From: JBIOUF01 sp044866695
GTDB taxonomy: Bacteria > Actinomycetota > Actinomycetes > Propionibacteriales > Nocardioidaceae
Length of the DNA: 30,119 bases
Direction: 5' to 3'
Assembly (NCBI GenBank): GCA_044866695.1
Contig: JBIOUF010000080.1
Span: 1-30,119, forward strand
In this document: positions 1 to 8,686 of the stretch, in pieces
Layout of the letters: each line of letters starts with the position of its first letter
Position numbering within the stretch: position 1 is the stretch's first letter
Translations under genes and position numbers: made by a program
Notes under the pieces: model-generated
Seen by the model: the letters and a program-made list of their open reading frames with translations, nothing else
The model's database searches: none
Told to the model about the DNA's origin: nothing

Positions 1-334
1 TCGCCACGGCCTTGCCGCCGCCGAACTCCGAGGGGCCGGTCGACTCGTCGCCGGTCAGGATGTTCTCGGTGCAGGTCACGCTGGCCACCTCCGCGGCGAC
101 GCTCACCGCGACGTCGGTCAGGAAGAATTGGATGTACGGCGTGTGGGCCATCACCAGCGCCCAGGACCGGCCGACCGGCCCCGCACCACGCACTGCCTCG
201 CCCCCCGGATGGATGCAGACGGTGTCGTCCCGGTCCAGCCAGAGCGCGCGCATGGCATCGAGGTCGCCTGTCTCGAAGGCCGTGTAGAACGCCTGGTTGA
301 CGCTCTCGACGCTCGCCGCGGGACCGGGGACCAT
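1..334 (-). CDS. SnoaL/NTF2-like (DUF4440-type) protein, 3' end cut by window edge
   Basis: The visible N-terminal ~111 residues begin MVPGPAASVESVNQAFY and contain FETGDLDAMRALW and ILTGDESTGPSEFGGGKA, typical of SnoaL-like alpha+beta-barrel proteins of the NTF2 superfamily. These small cone-shaped domains bind or transform small ligands; no substrate can be assigned. The C-terminus lies beyond position 1. An in-frame ATG at 352 would add six residues. I prefer 334 because an AGGG/TAGGGT element lies 7-8 nt upstream. The gene follows folP and the methyltransferase on the same strand, 37 bp after the latter. A protein of this family near folP/folB is something I recall from actinobacterial folate clusters, but folB and folK are not visible here. 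Confidence 0.75.
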   Translation of the reverse strand, partial: MVPGPAASVESVNQAFYTAFETGDLDAMRALWLDRDDTVCIHPGGEAVRGAGPVGRSWALVMAHTPYIQFFLTDVAVSVAAEVASVTCTENILTGDESTGPSEFGGGKAVA

Positions 335-371
335 GGCACGGACCCTACCCATGGCCCTACCTACGGCGGCC

Positions 372-1277
372 TCACTGCCGGACGACGTGCAGCTTCGTCC
401 GCCGCTCGACGCGATACCCCCGCCTGCCCTCGAAGTACTCGTCGACTGCGACCCGGCAACCGGACCAGGCGTAGTAGTCGTCCAACACGATCCGGCCGCC
501 GGGGACCAGCAGCGGTGCGATGCGCTCCAGACACACCCGGGTCGACTCGTACCAGTCGCCGTCCAGATGCGCCAGAGCCACCGGCTCGTCCAGGTCGATG
601 GTGTCTTGGAAGAGCCCCTGGACCAGGCTGACCTTCGCCTCGTCGACCGGATGGCCGAGGCGGGCGAAGGAGTCCGTGACCTCGCCCAGCAGGTCCTCGC
701 GGTAGCCGTAGTAGACGTCGCCGCCGACGCCCTTCGACTCCCCACGCAGGATCCGCCCGTAGCGCGCGTGCACGTCCGCGCCGTCCCGGTCGGAGGGCGG
801 CGGGATCATCCCGAACACGTCGTAGACGAGCATGCGGCGGCTCCTGCTCTTGGCGGCCGCCATTACGATCGCGGACCCGCCGCGAGCGGTCCCGGCCTCG
901 ACGAGCACCCCGTCACGACCCGCCAGGTCCGCCTCCATCGCGAGCCTCGCGAGCACCTCGAGGTTGCCGCGCGACAGGTAGGTCAAATGCTCGTCCCTCA
1001 CCCGCTGGATGCAGTCTGCGACCTCTGGTTGGACGACCAGGCCGGGGAACGGGTCGCGCACCGAGTCCCGGGTTCGAGCGAGCTCCTCCCTGAGCAGCCG
1101 CGCCTCCGACTCGGCCGCGCGAAGCCTGCGGCGCAGGCGTCGTGCGCGGCGGAGCGCGGCCTCGAGCTCCGCCGGGTCCGCTGCGGCCGGGGGCGAGCGT
1201 CGGGCGACGGTGGCCCAGAGCCTCCCGGCCGCGTGCCGACCTCGCTCGCCGAGCCGCCGCACCCGCCACCTGCTCAT
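372..1277 (-). CDS. TylF/macrocin-type class I SAM-dependent O-methyltransferase
   Basis: This 301-residue protein has a basic N-terminus and then a probable coiled coil (about residues 35-75, rich in E, R, L and A). A Rossmann methyltransferase domain follows, with SAM-binding loop VLVEAGTARGGSAIV, LAHLDGDWYESTRVCLERI and PGGRIVLDDYYAWSG. The acidic DGD and DDY motifs match the TylF (macrocin O-methyltransferase) family, which uses divalent metal to methylate sugar hydroxyls on natural products or surface glycans. The ATG overlaps the folP stop as ATGA (1274-1277) and AAGGCG lies just upstream, so translation is probably coupled to folP. The neighbouring glycosyltransferase suggests a cell-surface glycan substrate rather than a folate role, but this is inference. 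Confidence 0.85.
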   Translation of the reverse strand: MSRWRVRRLGERGRHAAGRLWATVARRSPPAAADPAELEAALRRARRLRRRLRAAESEARLLREELARTRDSVRDPFPGLVVQPEVADCIQRVRDEHLTYLSRGNLEVLARLAMEADLAGRDGVLVEAGTARGGSAIVMAAAKSRSRRMLVYDVFGMIPPPSDRDGADVHARYGRILRGESKGVGGDVYYGYREDLLGEVTDSFARLGHPVDEAKVSLVQGLFQDTIDLDEPVALAHLDGDWYESTRVCLERIAPLLVPGGRIVLDDYYAWSGCRVAVDEYFEGRRGYRVERRTKLHVVRQ

Positions 1278-2137
1278 CGGGTCGCCTTCGTGTCGGCGCC
1301 GGCAACCCACCGCGCGGCCACGCGTACGGCGTCGTACGTCGGGCCGACGTCGTGCACGCGCACGCACCAGGCGCCGGCCACCGCCGCCAGCACCGACGTG
1401 GCCACGGTCGCGGGATCCCGGTCGACGGCGGGCCGGTCCTCCCCGATCAGGACGCCGAGGAACCGCTTGCGGCTGGTGGCCACGAGGAGGGGGTGGCCGA
1501 GGTCGTGCAGGCGGTCGAGATGGGTGAGCACCGCCCAGCTCTGGTCGGCGGTCTTCGAGAAGCCGATGCCCGGGTCGACGGCGATCCGCTCGCCCGCGAC
1601 ACCTGCTGAGGTGGCGGCGTCGAGCTGCTCGGCGAGCTCCTCGGCCACGTCGGCGACGACGTCGGCGTACTGGCTGTGCTGCTGCATCGTCGCGGCATGG
1701 GCGCGCCAGTGCATCACCACGTACGCCGCGCCCAGCTCCGCGACCGTGGCGAACATCGCGTCGTCGGCCCGCCCGCCTGACACGTCGTTGACCAGCACCG
1801 CGCCGGCGCCGAGCGCCTCGCGGGCCACGGCGGCGCGCATCGTGTCGACGGACACGGTGACACCGGCAGCGGCGAGCTCCTGGACCACCGGCAGGATGCG
1901 GTCCAGCTCCTCCTGCGCCCCGGGTCGCTGCGCGCCCGGGCGGGTGGACTCGCCCCCGACGTCGACCAGGTCGGCCCCTGCACGAGCCATCGCCAGCCCG
2001 TGCCGCACCGCCCTTCCGGCATCGAGGTAGCGGCCGCCGTCGCTGAAGGAGTCCGGCGTGACGTTCAGCACGCCCATCACCAGGGACCGCGGGGGCTGCG
2101 GAAGCCCCTCGACGTACCTCAGTGGCCTCGCGTGCAC
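1274..2137 (-). CDS. folP: Dihydropteroate synthase
   Basis: FolP condenses 6-hydroxymethyl-7,8-dihydropterin diphosphate with p-aminobenzoate to give dihydropteroate in the cytosolic folate pathway, and is the sulfonamide target. The 287-residue TIM-barrel protein carries the signature VMGVLNVTPDSFSDGG (about residues 20-35) and the pterin/pABA loop VDVGGESTRPGA (about 59-69). Later motifs include VLVNDVSGG, VVMHWRA, DPGIGFSKT and LLVATSRKRFLG. Start is GTG at 2137 with no Shine-Dalgarno; a TAGTCT box sits 6 nt upstream, consistent with a leaderless mRNA. In actinobacteria folP usually follows folE closely. Here a plus-strand glycosyltransferase gene separates them, so folP seems to have its own promoter. 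Confidence 0.97.
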   Translation of the reverse strand: MHARPLRYVEGLPQPPRSLVMGVLNVTPDSFSDGGRYLDAGRAVRHGLAMARAGADLVDVGGESTRPGAQRPGAQEELDRILPVVQELAAAGVTVSVDTMRAAVAREALGAGAVLVNDVSGGRADDAMFATVAELGAAYVVMHWRAHAATMQQHSQYADVVADVAEELAEQLDAATSAGVAGERIAVDPGIGFSKTADQSWAVLTHLDRLHDLGHPLLVATSRKRFLGVLIGEDRPAVDRDPATVATSVLAAVAGAWCVRVHDVGPTYDAVRVAARWVAGADTKATR

Positions 2138-2143
2138 GTCCCG

Positions 2144-2149
2144 AGACTA
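2144..2149 (-). promoter_or_regulatory. Candidate -10 box for leaderless folP transcript
   Basis: On the minus strand TAGTCT ends 6 nt before the folP GTG start. This is the spacing expected when transcription starts at the start codon, which is common in actinobacteria. No clear -35 hexamer was recognised. Confidence 0.45.
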
Positions 2150-2231
2150 GGGCACCCCCTGTTGGGGATCCTGGGTCTGGCACCGGCACGACCGCCGTGA
2201 CGGGGCGACGCCGACGCGGGTCAGCCGCCAC

Positions 2232-2237
2232 TATGCT
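2232..2237 (+). promoter_or_regulatory. Candidate -10 box for leaderless glycosyltransferase transcript
   Basis: TATGCT ends 6 nt before the GTG at 2244, and there is no Shine-Dalgarno sequence. It faces away from the folP box, so the 106-bp gap 2138-2243 probably holds two divergent promoters. Confidence 0.45.
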
Positions 2238-2243
2238 CGGCGC

Positions 2244-4259
2244 GTGTCCACCCCCGGGCCAGACCTCGCGACGACGCTGCCGGACGGGTGCTACCTGTCG
2301 TTGAGCTGGCTGTTCCGCGCCGGCGCCGGTGGGCAGACGCGTGCCGCCTTCGGCCGGAACCGGCTGTTCGCCCAGCTGGGCGGGCAGCGCACGACCATGC
2401 TGACGCTGGACAGCCACCCGGCCTACGACGAGGTCCGTGACCACTACCGGGCCAGTGGCGAGCTGGTCGACGGGATGCGACTGCTCAACATCCACGAGTG
2501 GTTCCGCGAGGACGCCGGGATGCTGCCCACTGCGCCGCCCGGCTCGCCCCTGTTCGCCATCGGGCCGGACGAGGTCGGCTGGTCCTGCCTGGGCCGATAC
2601 CGAGCACACGAGGTGTCCCACCCCAATGGGGTCCTCCACTACCGTTCATACGTCGACCCGGACCTCCAGGAGATGGCCCGCGAGTACCTGCGCCCGGACG
2701 GCTCGGTCTACCTGCGCGCACCCGCAGGCGGCGGCTCCTGGGTCACGCCGTACGTCCTGGTCGACGACGGCGGGAAGCCGCTCGGAGCCTGGCCACGCAT
2801 CTCGGGGTGGTACTGGGCCTGGCTGCGAGCGCTGGCCGCCGACGCCGAGCGCGTCTTCCTGCTCTGCGACAGCCGCGCGGCGCTCGCCGCCATCCTGCCC
2901 GCGCGCGACCCCCGGTTCCACATCGTCCACCAGGTGCACAACGCCCACCTGCGTGGGGAGGGCGGCTGGAACTCCTGGGTGGTTCCCGACTACGAGCCCA
3001 TGTTCGCCTCGATCCCACGGCTCGACGGGTTGGTGCTGCTCTCCAACCGGCAGCGAGAGGACGTCGCACAGCGCTACGGCGAGACCAACAACCTCTTCAC
3101 GGTCCCGAACCCGGTCGACCCACCGGACCTCCCAGACCCGATGCCGACCCGGGACCGGGACACCTTCGTGATCGTCTCCCGGCTCCACCCCCAGAAGAAC
3201 CTGGCTGACGCCATCGACGTGTGGGCGCTGGTCGTACGCCGTCGACCCCAGGCGCGACTGCTGATCTACGGCGAGGGCCGACAGCGTGGTCGTCTGCAGC
3301 AGCGCATCGACGAGCACGGGCTCGGGGACTCGGTGCGGCTGATGGGCTACGACCGGGGTGCCCGGGAGCGGCTCCTCACCGCAACGGGGTTCTTGATGAC
3401 CAGCGCCTACGAGGGCTACCCGTTGGCCACGCTGGAAAGCCTCAGCTACGGCTGCCCCGTGGTCAGCTACGACATCATGTACGGCCCGCGCGACCAGGTC
3501 ACCGACGGGGAGGACGGGTTCCTCGTGCCGCAGCGCGACGTGGCCGGCATGGCCGAGCGGGTGGTCCAGATGATCGACGACCCCGCCTTGGTGGCCCGGC
3601 TCGGCGCCGGGGCGCTGCGGCGCGCTCGAGCCCACGACCACGAGGCCTACGTGCGCCGATGGGCCGCGGTGCTGCGTCGCGTCGCCGACCAGAAGGCACA
3701 GCGCGTCGACCTGCGGGCGAGCCTGGAGGTGCACGAGCTCGGTCGCATCGCCGCCGAGCCCGGACTGCTCGGCCGCGGGCTGCGGCGCGTCCGTCAGCGG
3801 TCAAGCCGGCTGCTACCGGGTCGGTTCGCGCCGCCCGCTGCGACTCCCGACGTCTCGGCCACCTCCTGGGCGGGGTCCACCCCGGCCGACATCCGGTTGC
3901 GCGCCACGCTGAGAGCCCGCGGGCGCATCCCGCGCGGCGCGCTGCGGCGCGCGCGGGTCACTCTCGACGCGATCTCGCCCGCCGGCGTCGTCGTCGGGCT
4001 GCCCTTGCGGGTCGCCCGGAAGGCGCGCAGGTTCGAGCTGCTCTCGGAGTTCGGCCTGGACGACGCGCTGCGCGGGCTCCCGCCCGGGGACCGCTCGGTC
4101 AGGCTCCGGCTGCGCCTCGTGGTCAACAACGCCGCCTGGGACGTGGCCCCGGCCCGGCGTCCGGGGTCCCGTTCCGGCTACGAGGTCGCCTTCCTCGAGG
4201 ACGACACCCTCGCGCTGCGCGGCGACCAGCGGGCCCCCGAGCCCGCCGGCGGCCGCTGA
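2244..4259 (+). CDS. GT4-family glycosyltransferase, TagE/TarM-like, with extra C-terminal region
   Basis: A 671-residue protein whose middle is a GT-B retaining glycosyltransferase domain of family GT4. Visible motifs are FVIVSRLHPQKN (about residue 307), RLLIYGEGRQRGRLQ, and SAYEGYPLATLESLSYGCP with the E-X7-E pair E390/E398. VVSYDIMYGPRDQVTDG follows. The SYDI-YGP stretch is characteristic of TagE/TarM enzymes that glucosylate wall teichoic acid. The first ~290 residues resemble the N-terminal half of that family. Residues ~500-671 are Arg/Ala-rich and then strand-like, and I do not recognise them. No signal peptide or membrane segment is evident. The gene is convergent with folE and divergent from folP, so it interrupts the folate gene run. 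Wall polymer glycosylation is inferred from family only. Confidence 0.85.
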   Translation: MSTPGPDLATTLPDGCYLSLSWLFRAGAGGQTRAAFGRNRLFAQLGGQRTTMLTLDSHPAYDEVRDHYRASGELVDGMRLLNIHEWFREDAGMLPTAPPGSPLFAIGPDEVGWSCLGRYRAHEVSHPNGVLHYRSYVDPDLQEMAREYLRPDGSVYLRAPAGGGSWVTPYVLVDDGGKPLGAWPRISGWYWAWLRALAADAERVFLLCDSRAALAAILPARDPRFHIVHQVHNAHLRGEGGWNSWVVPDYEPMFASIPRLDGLVLLSNRQREDVAQRYGETNNLFTVPNPVDPPDLPDPMPTRDRDTFVIVSRLHPQKNLADAIDVWALVVRRRPQARLLIYGEGRQRGRLQQRIDEHGLGDSVRLMGYDRGARERLLTATGFLMTSAYEGYPLATLESLSYGCPVVSYDIMYGPRDQVTDGEDGFLVPQRDVAGMAERVVQMIDDPALVARLGAGALRRARAHDHEAYVRRWAAVLRRVADQKAQRVDLRASLEVHELGRIAAEPGLLGRGLRRVRQRSSRLLPGRFAPPAATPDVSATSWAGSTPADIRLRATLRARGRIPRGALRRARVTLDAISPAGVVVGLPLRVARKARRFELLSEFGLDDALRGLPPGDRSVRLRLRLVVNNAAWDVAPARRPGSRSGYEVAFLEDDTLALRGDQRAPEPAGGR

Positions 4260-4316
4260 GACGCTGGATCCGGCGGCGCGGGGACGCGTCATCACCCCCC
4301 GGCGCAGGTCGAACGC

Positions 4317-4946
4317 TCAGCGGGTCCCGTGCATGATCAGGCTCATCGCCTCGCTACGGGTAGCGGCGTTGCGCATGCTGCCCCGGATCGCCGAGGTGAT
4401 GGTCTTCGAGCCGGGCTTGCGGACGCCGCGCATCGTCATGCACAGGTGCTCGGCCTCGATGACCACGATGGCGCCACGCGCGTCCAGCAGCTCCATGAGC
4501 GACTCGGCGATCTGCGTGGTCAGCCGCTCCTGCACCTGCGGCCGGCGGGCGAACACGTCGACCAGCCGGGCCAGCTTGGACAGCCCGGTGATCCGGCCCT
4601 CCGCGTTGGGGATGTAGCCGACGTGGGCCACGCCGGTGAACGGCACCAGATGGTGCTCGCACATCGACCAGAGCTCGATGTCGCGGACCAGCACCATCTC
4701 GTCGTGGCCGAGGTCGAAGGTGGTGGTCAGCACGTCCTCCGCCCTGCGGCGCATGCCGGCCAGCAGCTCGGCGTAGGCACGTGCCACCCGCGCGGGGGTC
4801 TCGCGGAGCCCCTCGCGGTCCGGGTCCTCGCCTACCGCGACGAGCAGCTCGCGGACGGCGCGCTGGGCCCGGTCGTGGTCGAACGGCGGCAGGTCGGCGT
4901 ACGGCTCGACGCTGATCCGCTCGACGCCCACCCGGGCCGGGCTCAT
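4317..4946 (-). CDS. folE: GTP cyclohydrolase I
   Basis: FolE converts GTP to 7,8-dihydroneopterin triphosphate, the first step of tetrahydrofolate synthesis. The 209-residue protein has the family landmarks REGLRETPARVARAY, the zinc-binding SMCEHHLVPFTG with Cys and His ligands, GYIPNAEGRITGLSKLAR, RRPQVQERLTTQIA, and the second zinc cysteine in EHLCMTMRGVRKPG. Its ATG overlaps the ftsH stop by ATGA (4943-4946), so it is translationally coupled to ftsH, a common actinobacterial arrangement. Its 3' end faces the glycosyltransferase gene across 57 bp, in which I see no clear terminator. Confidence 0.97.
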   Translation of the reverse strand: MSPARVGVERISVEPYADLPPFDHDRAQRAVRELLVAVGEDPDREGLRETPARVARAYAELLAGMRRRAEDVLTTTFDLGHDEMVLVRDIELWSMCEHHLVPFTGVAHVGYIPNAEGRITGLSKLARLVDVFARRPQVQERLTTQIAESLMELLDARGAIVVIEAEHLCMTMRGVRKPGSKTITSAIRGSMRNAATRSEAMSLIMHGTR

Positions 4947-6982
4947 CGCCGGTCCTCGGGCGACGGCTCCTCCCCCTCGGCACGGGTGGTGCGCAGTGCG
5001 GTCGGGTCCCCGTGCACGTCGCCGCCGCTGCCCGGCGGGGTCAGGATCACCCCGCCCTCCGACCCGGCGGGGCCGGAGCCGTTGACCGCGGACTTGGGCA
5101 CGTCGACCGGGGGGATCTGCGACGGCTCCCGGGTCGGCGACCCGGTCCAGGCCGGCCGGTCGGGCCGGCGCCGCAGCTGCGTGAAGATCGCCGCCACCTG
5201 CTCCTTGTCCAGGGTCTCCTTCTCCAGGAGGGCGAGCACCAGGGCGTCGAGGACGTCGCGGTTCTCCTCCAGGATGTCGAAGGCCTCCTGGTGGGCGTTG
5301 GCCAGCAGCCTCTTGGTCTCCTCGTCGACCACCGCGGCGACGTCCTCGGAGTAGTTGCGGGCGTGTCCGAGGTCGCGGCCCAGGAACGGCTCGGAGGTGG
5401 AGTCGCCGAGCTTGATCGCGCCGAGCCGCTCGGTCATGCCGTACTGGGTGACCATCGCGCGGGCCAGCGAGGTGGCCTTGTCGATGTCGTTGCCCGCACC
5501 GGTCGTCGGGTCGTGGAAGACCATCTCCTCCGCGGCCCGGCCGCCGAGCATGTAGGCCAGCTTGTCCAGCATCTCCGAGCGGGTCTGGGAGTACTTGTCC
5601 TCGTCGGGCAGCACCATCGTGTAGCCCAGCGCCCGGCCGCGCGGCAGGATCGTGACCTTGTGCACGGGGTCGGTGCCCGGCAGCGCCGCCGCGACCAGGG
5701 CGTGGCCGCCCTCGTGGTAGGCGGTGATGAGCTTCTCCTTCTCGCTCATCAGCCGGGTCCGCTTCTGCGGCCCGGCGATGACCCGGTCGATGGCCTCGTC
5801 GAGCGCCTCGCCGTCGATCAGCTTCTTGTTCTGCCGGGCGGTGAGCAGCGCGGCCTCGTTGAGCACGTTGGCCAGGTCGGCGCCGGTGAAGCCGGGGGTG
5901 CGCCGCGCCACCGACAGCAGGTCGATGCCGGGGTCCATCGGCTTGCCGCGCGAGTGCACCTGGAGGATCTGGTGCCGGCCGGCCAGGTCGGGCGCCTCGA
6001 CGCTGATCTGCCGGTCGAACCGGCCCGGGCGCAGCAGCGCGGGGTCGAGGATGTCGGGCCGGTTGGTCGCGGCGATCAGGATCACCCCGCCGCGGACGTC
6101 GAACCCGTCCATCTCGACCAGCAGCTGGTTCAGCGTCTGCTCGCGCTCGTCGTGGCCGCCGCCCATCCCCGCGCCGCGGTGCCGGCCGACCGCGTCGATC
6201 TCGTCGATGAAGACGATCGCCGGGGCGTTCTCCTTCGCCTGCTCGAAGAGGTCCCTGACCCTGGAGGCACCGACCCCGACGAACATCTCCACGAAGTCCG
6301 AGCCGGAGATCGAGTAGAACGGCACGCCCGCCTCGCCGGCCACCGCCCGGGCCAGCAGGGTCTTGCCGGTGCCGGGCGGGCCGTAGAGCAGCACGCCCTT
6401 GGGGATCTTCGCCCCCACCGCCTGGAACTTCGCCGGCTCCTGGAGGAACTCCTTGATCTCGCCGAGCTCCTCGATGGCCTCCTGGCAGCCGGCCACGTCG
6501 GCGAAGGTGGTCTTGGGCATGTCCTTGCTGATCAGCTTCGCCTTGGACTTGGCGAACTGCATGACCCGCCCGCCGCCGCCCTGCACCTGGTTCATCAAGA
6601 ACAAGAACAGCAGGATGATCAGCACGAACGGCAGGAACGTGGCCAGGATCTGCCCGAGCAGGCTGGGCTGGGGGTTCTCGGAGTTGGCCTTCTCGATGGT
6701 CCCCGCGTCGACCTGCTTGTCGACCGCGGCCAGGATGGTCTCCTGCTGGCCCTGAATGTAGGCGGAGACCACCTTCTTGTCGTCGTCGAGGGTGGCCCGG
6801 ATCTCCTGGTCGCCGTCGACGAAGGTGATCTCCTTGACCTCGCCGTCGGCGATGTACTTCTGCATCCGGGAGGTGGCCACCTCGTCGTACCCGCCGTTGG
6901 GCGAGAGGTACTGCAGCGCGATGAGCACGCCCACCACGGCCACGACGATCCAGAGCCAGGGACCGCGCAAGATTCGCTTCAA
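4943..6982 (-). CDS. ftsH: ATP-dependent zinc metalloprotease FtsH
   Basis: Membrane-anchored AAA+ protease that degrades misfolded or regulated membrane and cytosolic proteins as a hexamer. It is 679 residues long. TM1 is about residues 9-25, an extracytoplasmic FtsH_ext domain follows, and TM2 is about 111-131. Walker A GPPGTGKT is at 201-208, Walker B IVFIDEID at about 257-263, and the second region of homology NRPDILDPALLRPGRFDR carries the arginine fingers. The zinc motif HEGGH is at 423-427, and an acidic third-ligand region lies near TGAGNDIDKA. The C-terminal ~70 residues are low-complexity, Pro/Gly-rich. The start appears to be TTG: the reading frame upstream meets a stop with no ATG or GTG between, and the protein begins MKRILRGPWLW as expected. 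folE is coupled downstream. Confidence 0.96.
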   Translation of the reverse strand: MKRILRGPWLWIVVAVVGVLIALQYLSPNGGYDEVATSRMQKYIADGEVKEITFVDGDQEIRATLDDDKKVVSAYIQGQQETILAAVDKQVDAGTIEKANSENPQPSLLGQILATFLPFVLIILLFLFLMNQVQGGGGRVMQFAKSKAKLISKDMPKTTFADVAGCQEAIEELGEIKEFLQEPAKFQAVGAKIPKGVLLYGPPGTGKTLLARAVAGEAGVPFYSISGSDFVEMFVGVGASRVRDLFEQAKENAPAIVFIDEIDAVGRHRGAGMGGGHDEREQTLNQLLVEMDGFDVRGGVILIAATNRPDILDPALLRPGRFDRQISVEAPDLAGRHQILQVHSRGKPMDPGIDLLSVARRTPGFTGADLANVLNEAALLTARQNKKLIDGEALDEAIDRVIAGPQKRTRLMSEKEKLITAYHEGGHALVAAALPGTDPVHKVTILPRGRALGYTMVLPDEDKYSQTRSEMLDKLAYMLGGRAAEEMVFHDPTTGAGNDIDKATSLARAMVTQYGMTERLGAIKLGDSTSEPFLGRDLGHARNYSEDVAAVVDEETKRLLANAHQEAFDILEENRDVLDALVLALLEKETLDKEQVAAIFTQLRRRPDRPAWTGSPTREPSQIPPVDVPKSAVNGSGPAGSEGGVILTPPGSGGDVHGDPTALRTTRAEGEEPSPEDRR

Positions 6983-7148
6983 GACGCCTGCCGAGGGTCT
7001 GCCCCCCGTCCTCCTACCGCTTCCACCAAGGTCCGGTCATACCGACGGTACACGGCAGGGCGCACGACGCCCCGGGCGCGCGTGCTCCGTCCGTCCACCG
7101 GTCAACGACCCGCGGGGCCGGGAAGTGCCCGGAACGGGCCGGGGGTCC

Positions 7149-7700
<552 letters not shown>

Positions 7701-7705
7701 GTGCG

Positions 7706-8686
7706 TCAGCCTGACACAACGGTCCGGCGGAACCTGAGCGAGGACCCGTCCCGGTACGCCGTCACGTGGCCGGGCAGCTGCACCTGCCGCCCGCCGGGGC
7801 CGACCAGGAGGTCCGCGAGGGCCGCGACGTGCACCCAGAACAGCTCGGCGGCCGGTGCCCCGGCCGCCAGGGCGGCCAGTCGGAGGGTCCGGTGCCGGAC
7901 CGCCGCCGGGAGGTCGGCCAGCGCCGCGGCCCGCAGGCCGTCCGGCTCGGCGGCGGCCCGCAAGGTCCGGTCCGCCCAGCCGTCCAGGGCGTCGGCGTCG
8001 TCGCGCAGCAGCCGCGCCGTGCGGGCCAGGCTCTCCGCCACGCCCGGCCCGAGCTCTGCCTCCAGCACCGGCAGCACGCGATGCCGCACCCGGGCCCGGG
8101 CGAACCGCGGGTCGCGGTTGTGCGGGTCCTGCCAGGGCTCGAGGCCCTCCGCCCGGCAGGCCGCCTCGGTCTGGGCCCGGCCGATCCCGAGCAGCGGCCG
8201 CCGGTAGCGGCCGAACACCGGGCGCATCCCGGCGAGCGACCGGGCGCCGGCGCCCCTGGCCAGGCCGAGCAGGACCGTCTCGGCCTGGTCGTCGCGGGTG
8301 TGGCCGAGCAGGATCACCTCCGCGCCGGCGCGGTCCGCGGCCTCGGCCAGTGCGGCGTACCGGGCCTCGCGGGCTGCCGCCTCCGGGCCCTGCCCGGCGG
8401 GCTCGGCGTCGACCCTGACCCGGACCGGCTCGCCGACGCCGAGCCGGCGCATCTGCCCGACCACCCGCTCGGCCTGCTCGGCGGACCCCTCCTGCACGCC
8501 GTGGTCCACGGTCACGCCGAGCACCGCGCCGGCCGGCCGGCGCCGCTCGAACACGGTGGCGGAGAGCAGCGCCAGGGAGTCGGCTCCTCCGGAGCAGGCG
8601 ACCAGCACCGGCGCGGAGCCGGGCAGGTCGGACAGGGCGGTGCGGACCGCGTGCCGGACGGCGGCGACGTCCGGGTGCAGCCTCAC
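7706..8686 (-). CDS. tilS: tRNA(Ile)-lysidine synthase
   Basis: TilS uses ATP and lysine to convert C34 of the CAU-anticodon tRNA-Ile2 to lysidine, so that it reads AUA. The 326-residue N-type ATP pyrophosphatase carries the PP-loop VACSGGADSLAL (SGGADS at 32-37), GVTVDHG, ILLGHTRDDQAETVLLGLARG, and the substrate-region pattern RPLLGIGRAQTEA with WQDPHNRDPRFARARVRHRVLPVLE. The C-terminal domain is short, as in actinobacterial TilS. The chosen start is the GTG at 8686, which overlaps the metalloprotease TGA as GTGA and gives the usual N-terminus. The same frame stays open far upstream only because it shadows the metalloprotease gene. Confidence 0.94.
   Translation of the reverse strand: MRLHPDVAAVRHAVRTALSDLPGSAPVLVACSGGADSLALLSATVFERRRPAGAVLGVTVDHGVQEGSAEQAERVVGQMRRLGVGEPVRVRVDAEPAGQGPEAAAREARYAALAEAADRAGAEVILLGHTRDDQAETVLLGLARGAGARSLAGMRPVFGRYRRPLLGIGRAQTEAACRAEGLEPWQDPHNRDPRFARARVRHRVLPVLEAELGPGVAESLARTARLLRDDADALDGWADRTLRAAAEPDGLRAAALADLPAAVRHRTLRLAALAAGAPAAELFWVHVAALADLLVGPGGRQVQLPGHVTAYRDGSSLRFRRTVVSG

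Noticed and set aside
297..2030. 577-codon plus-strand open frame across the methyltransferase and folP
   Set aside because: It is antisense to two well-supported genes and its composition is that of a codon-complement artefact.
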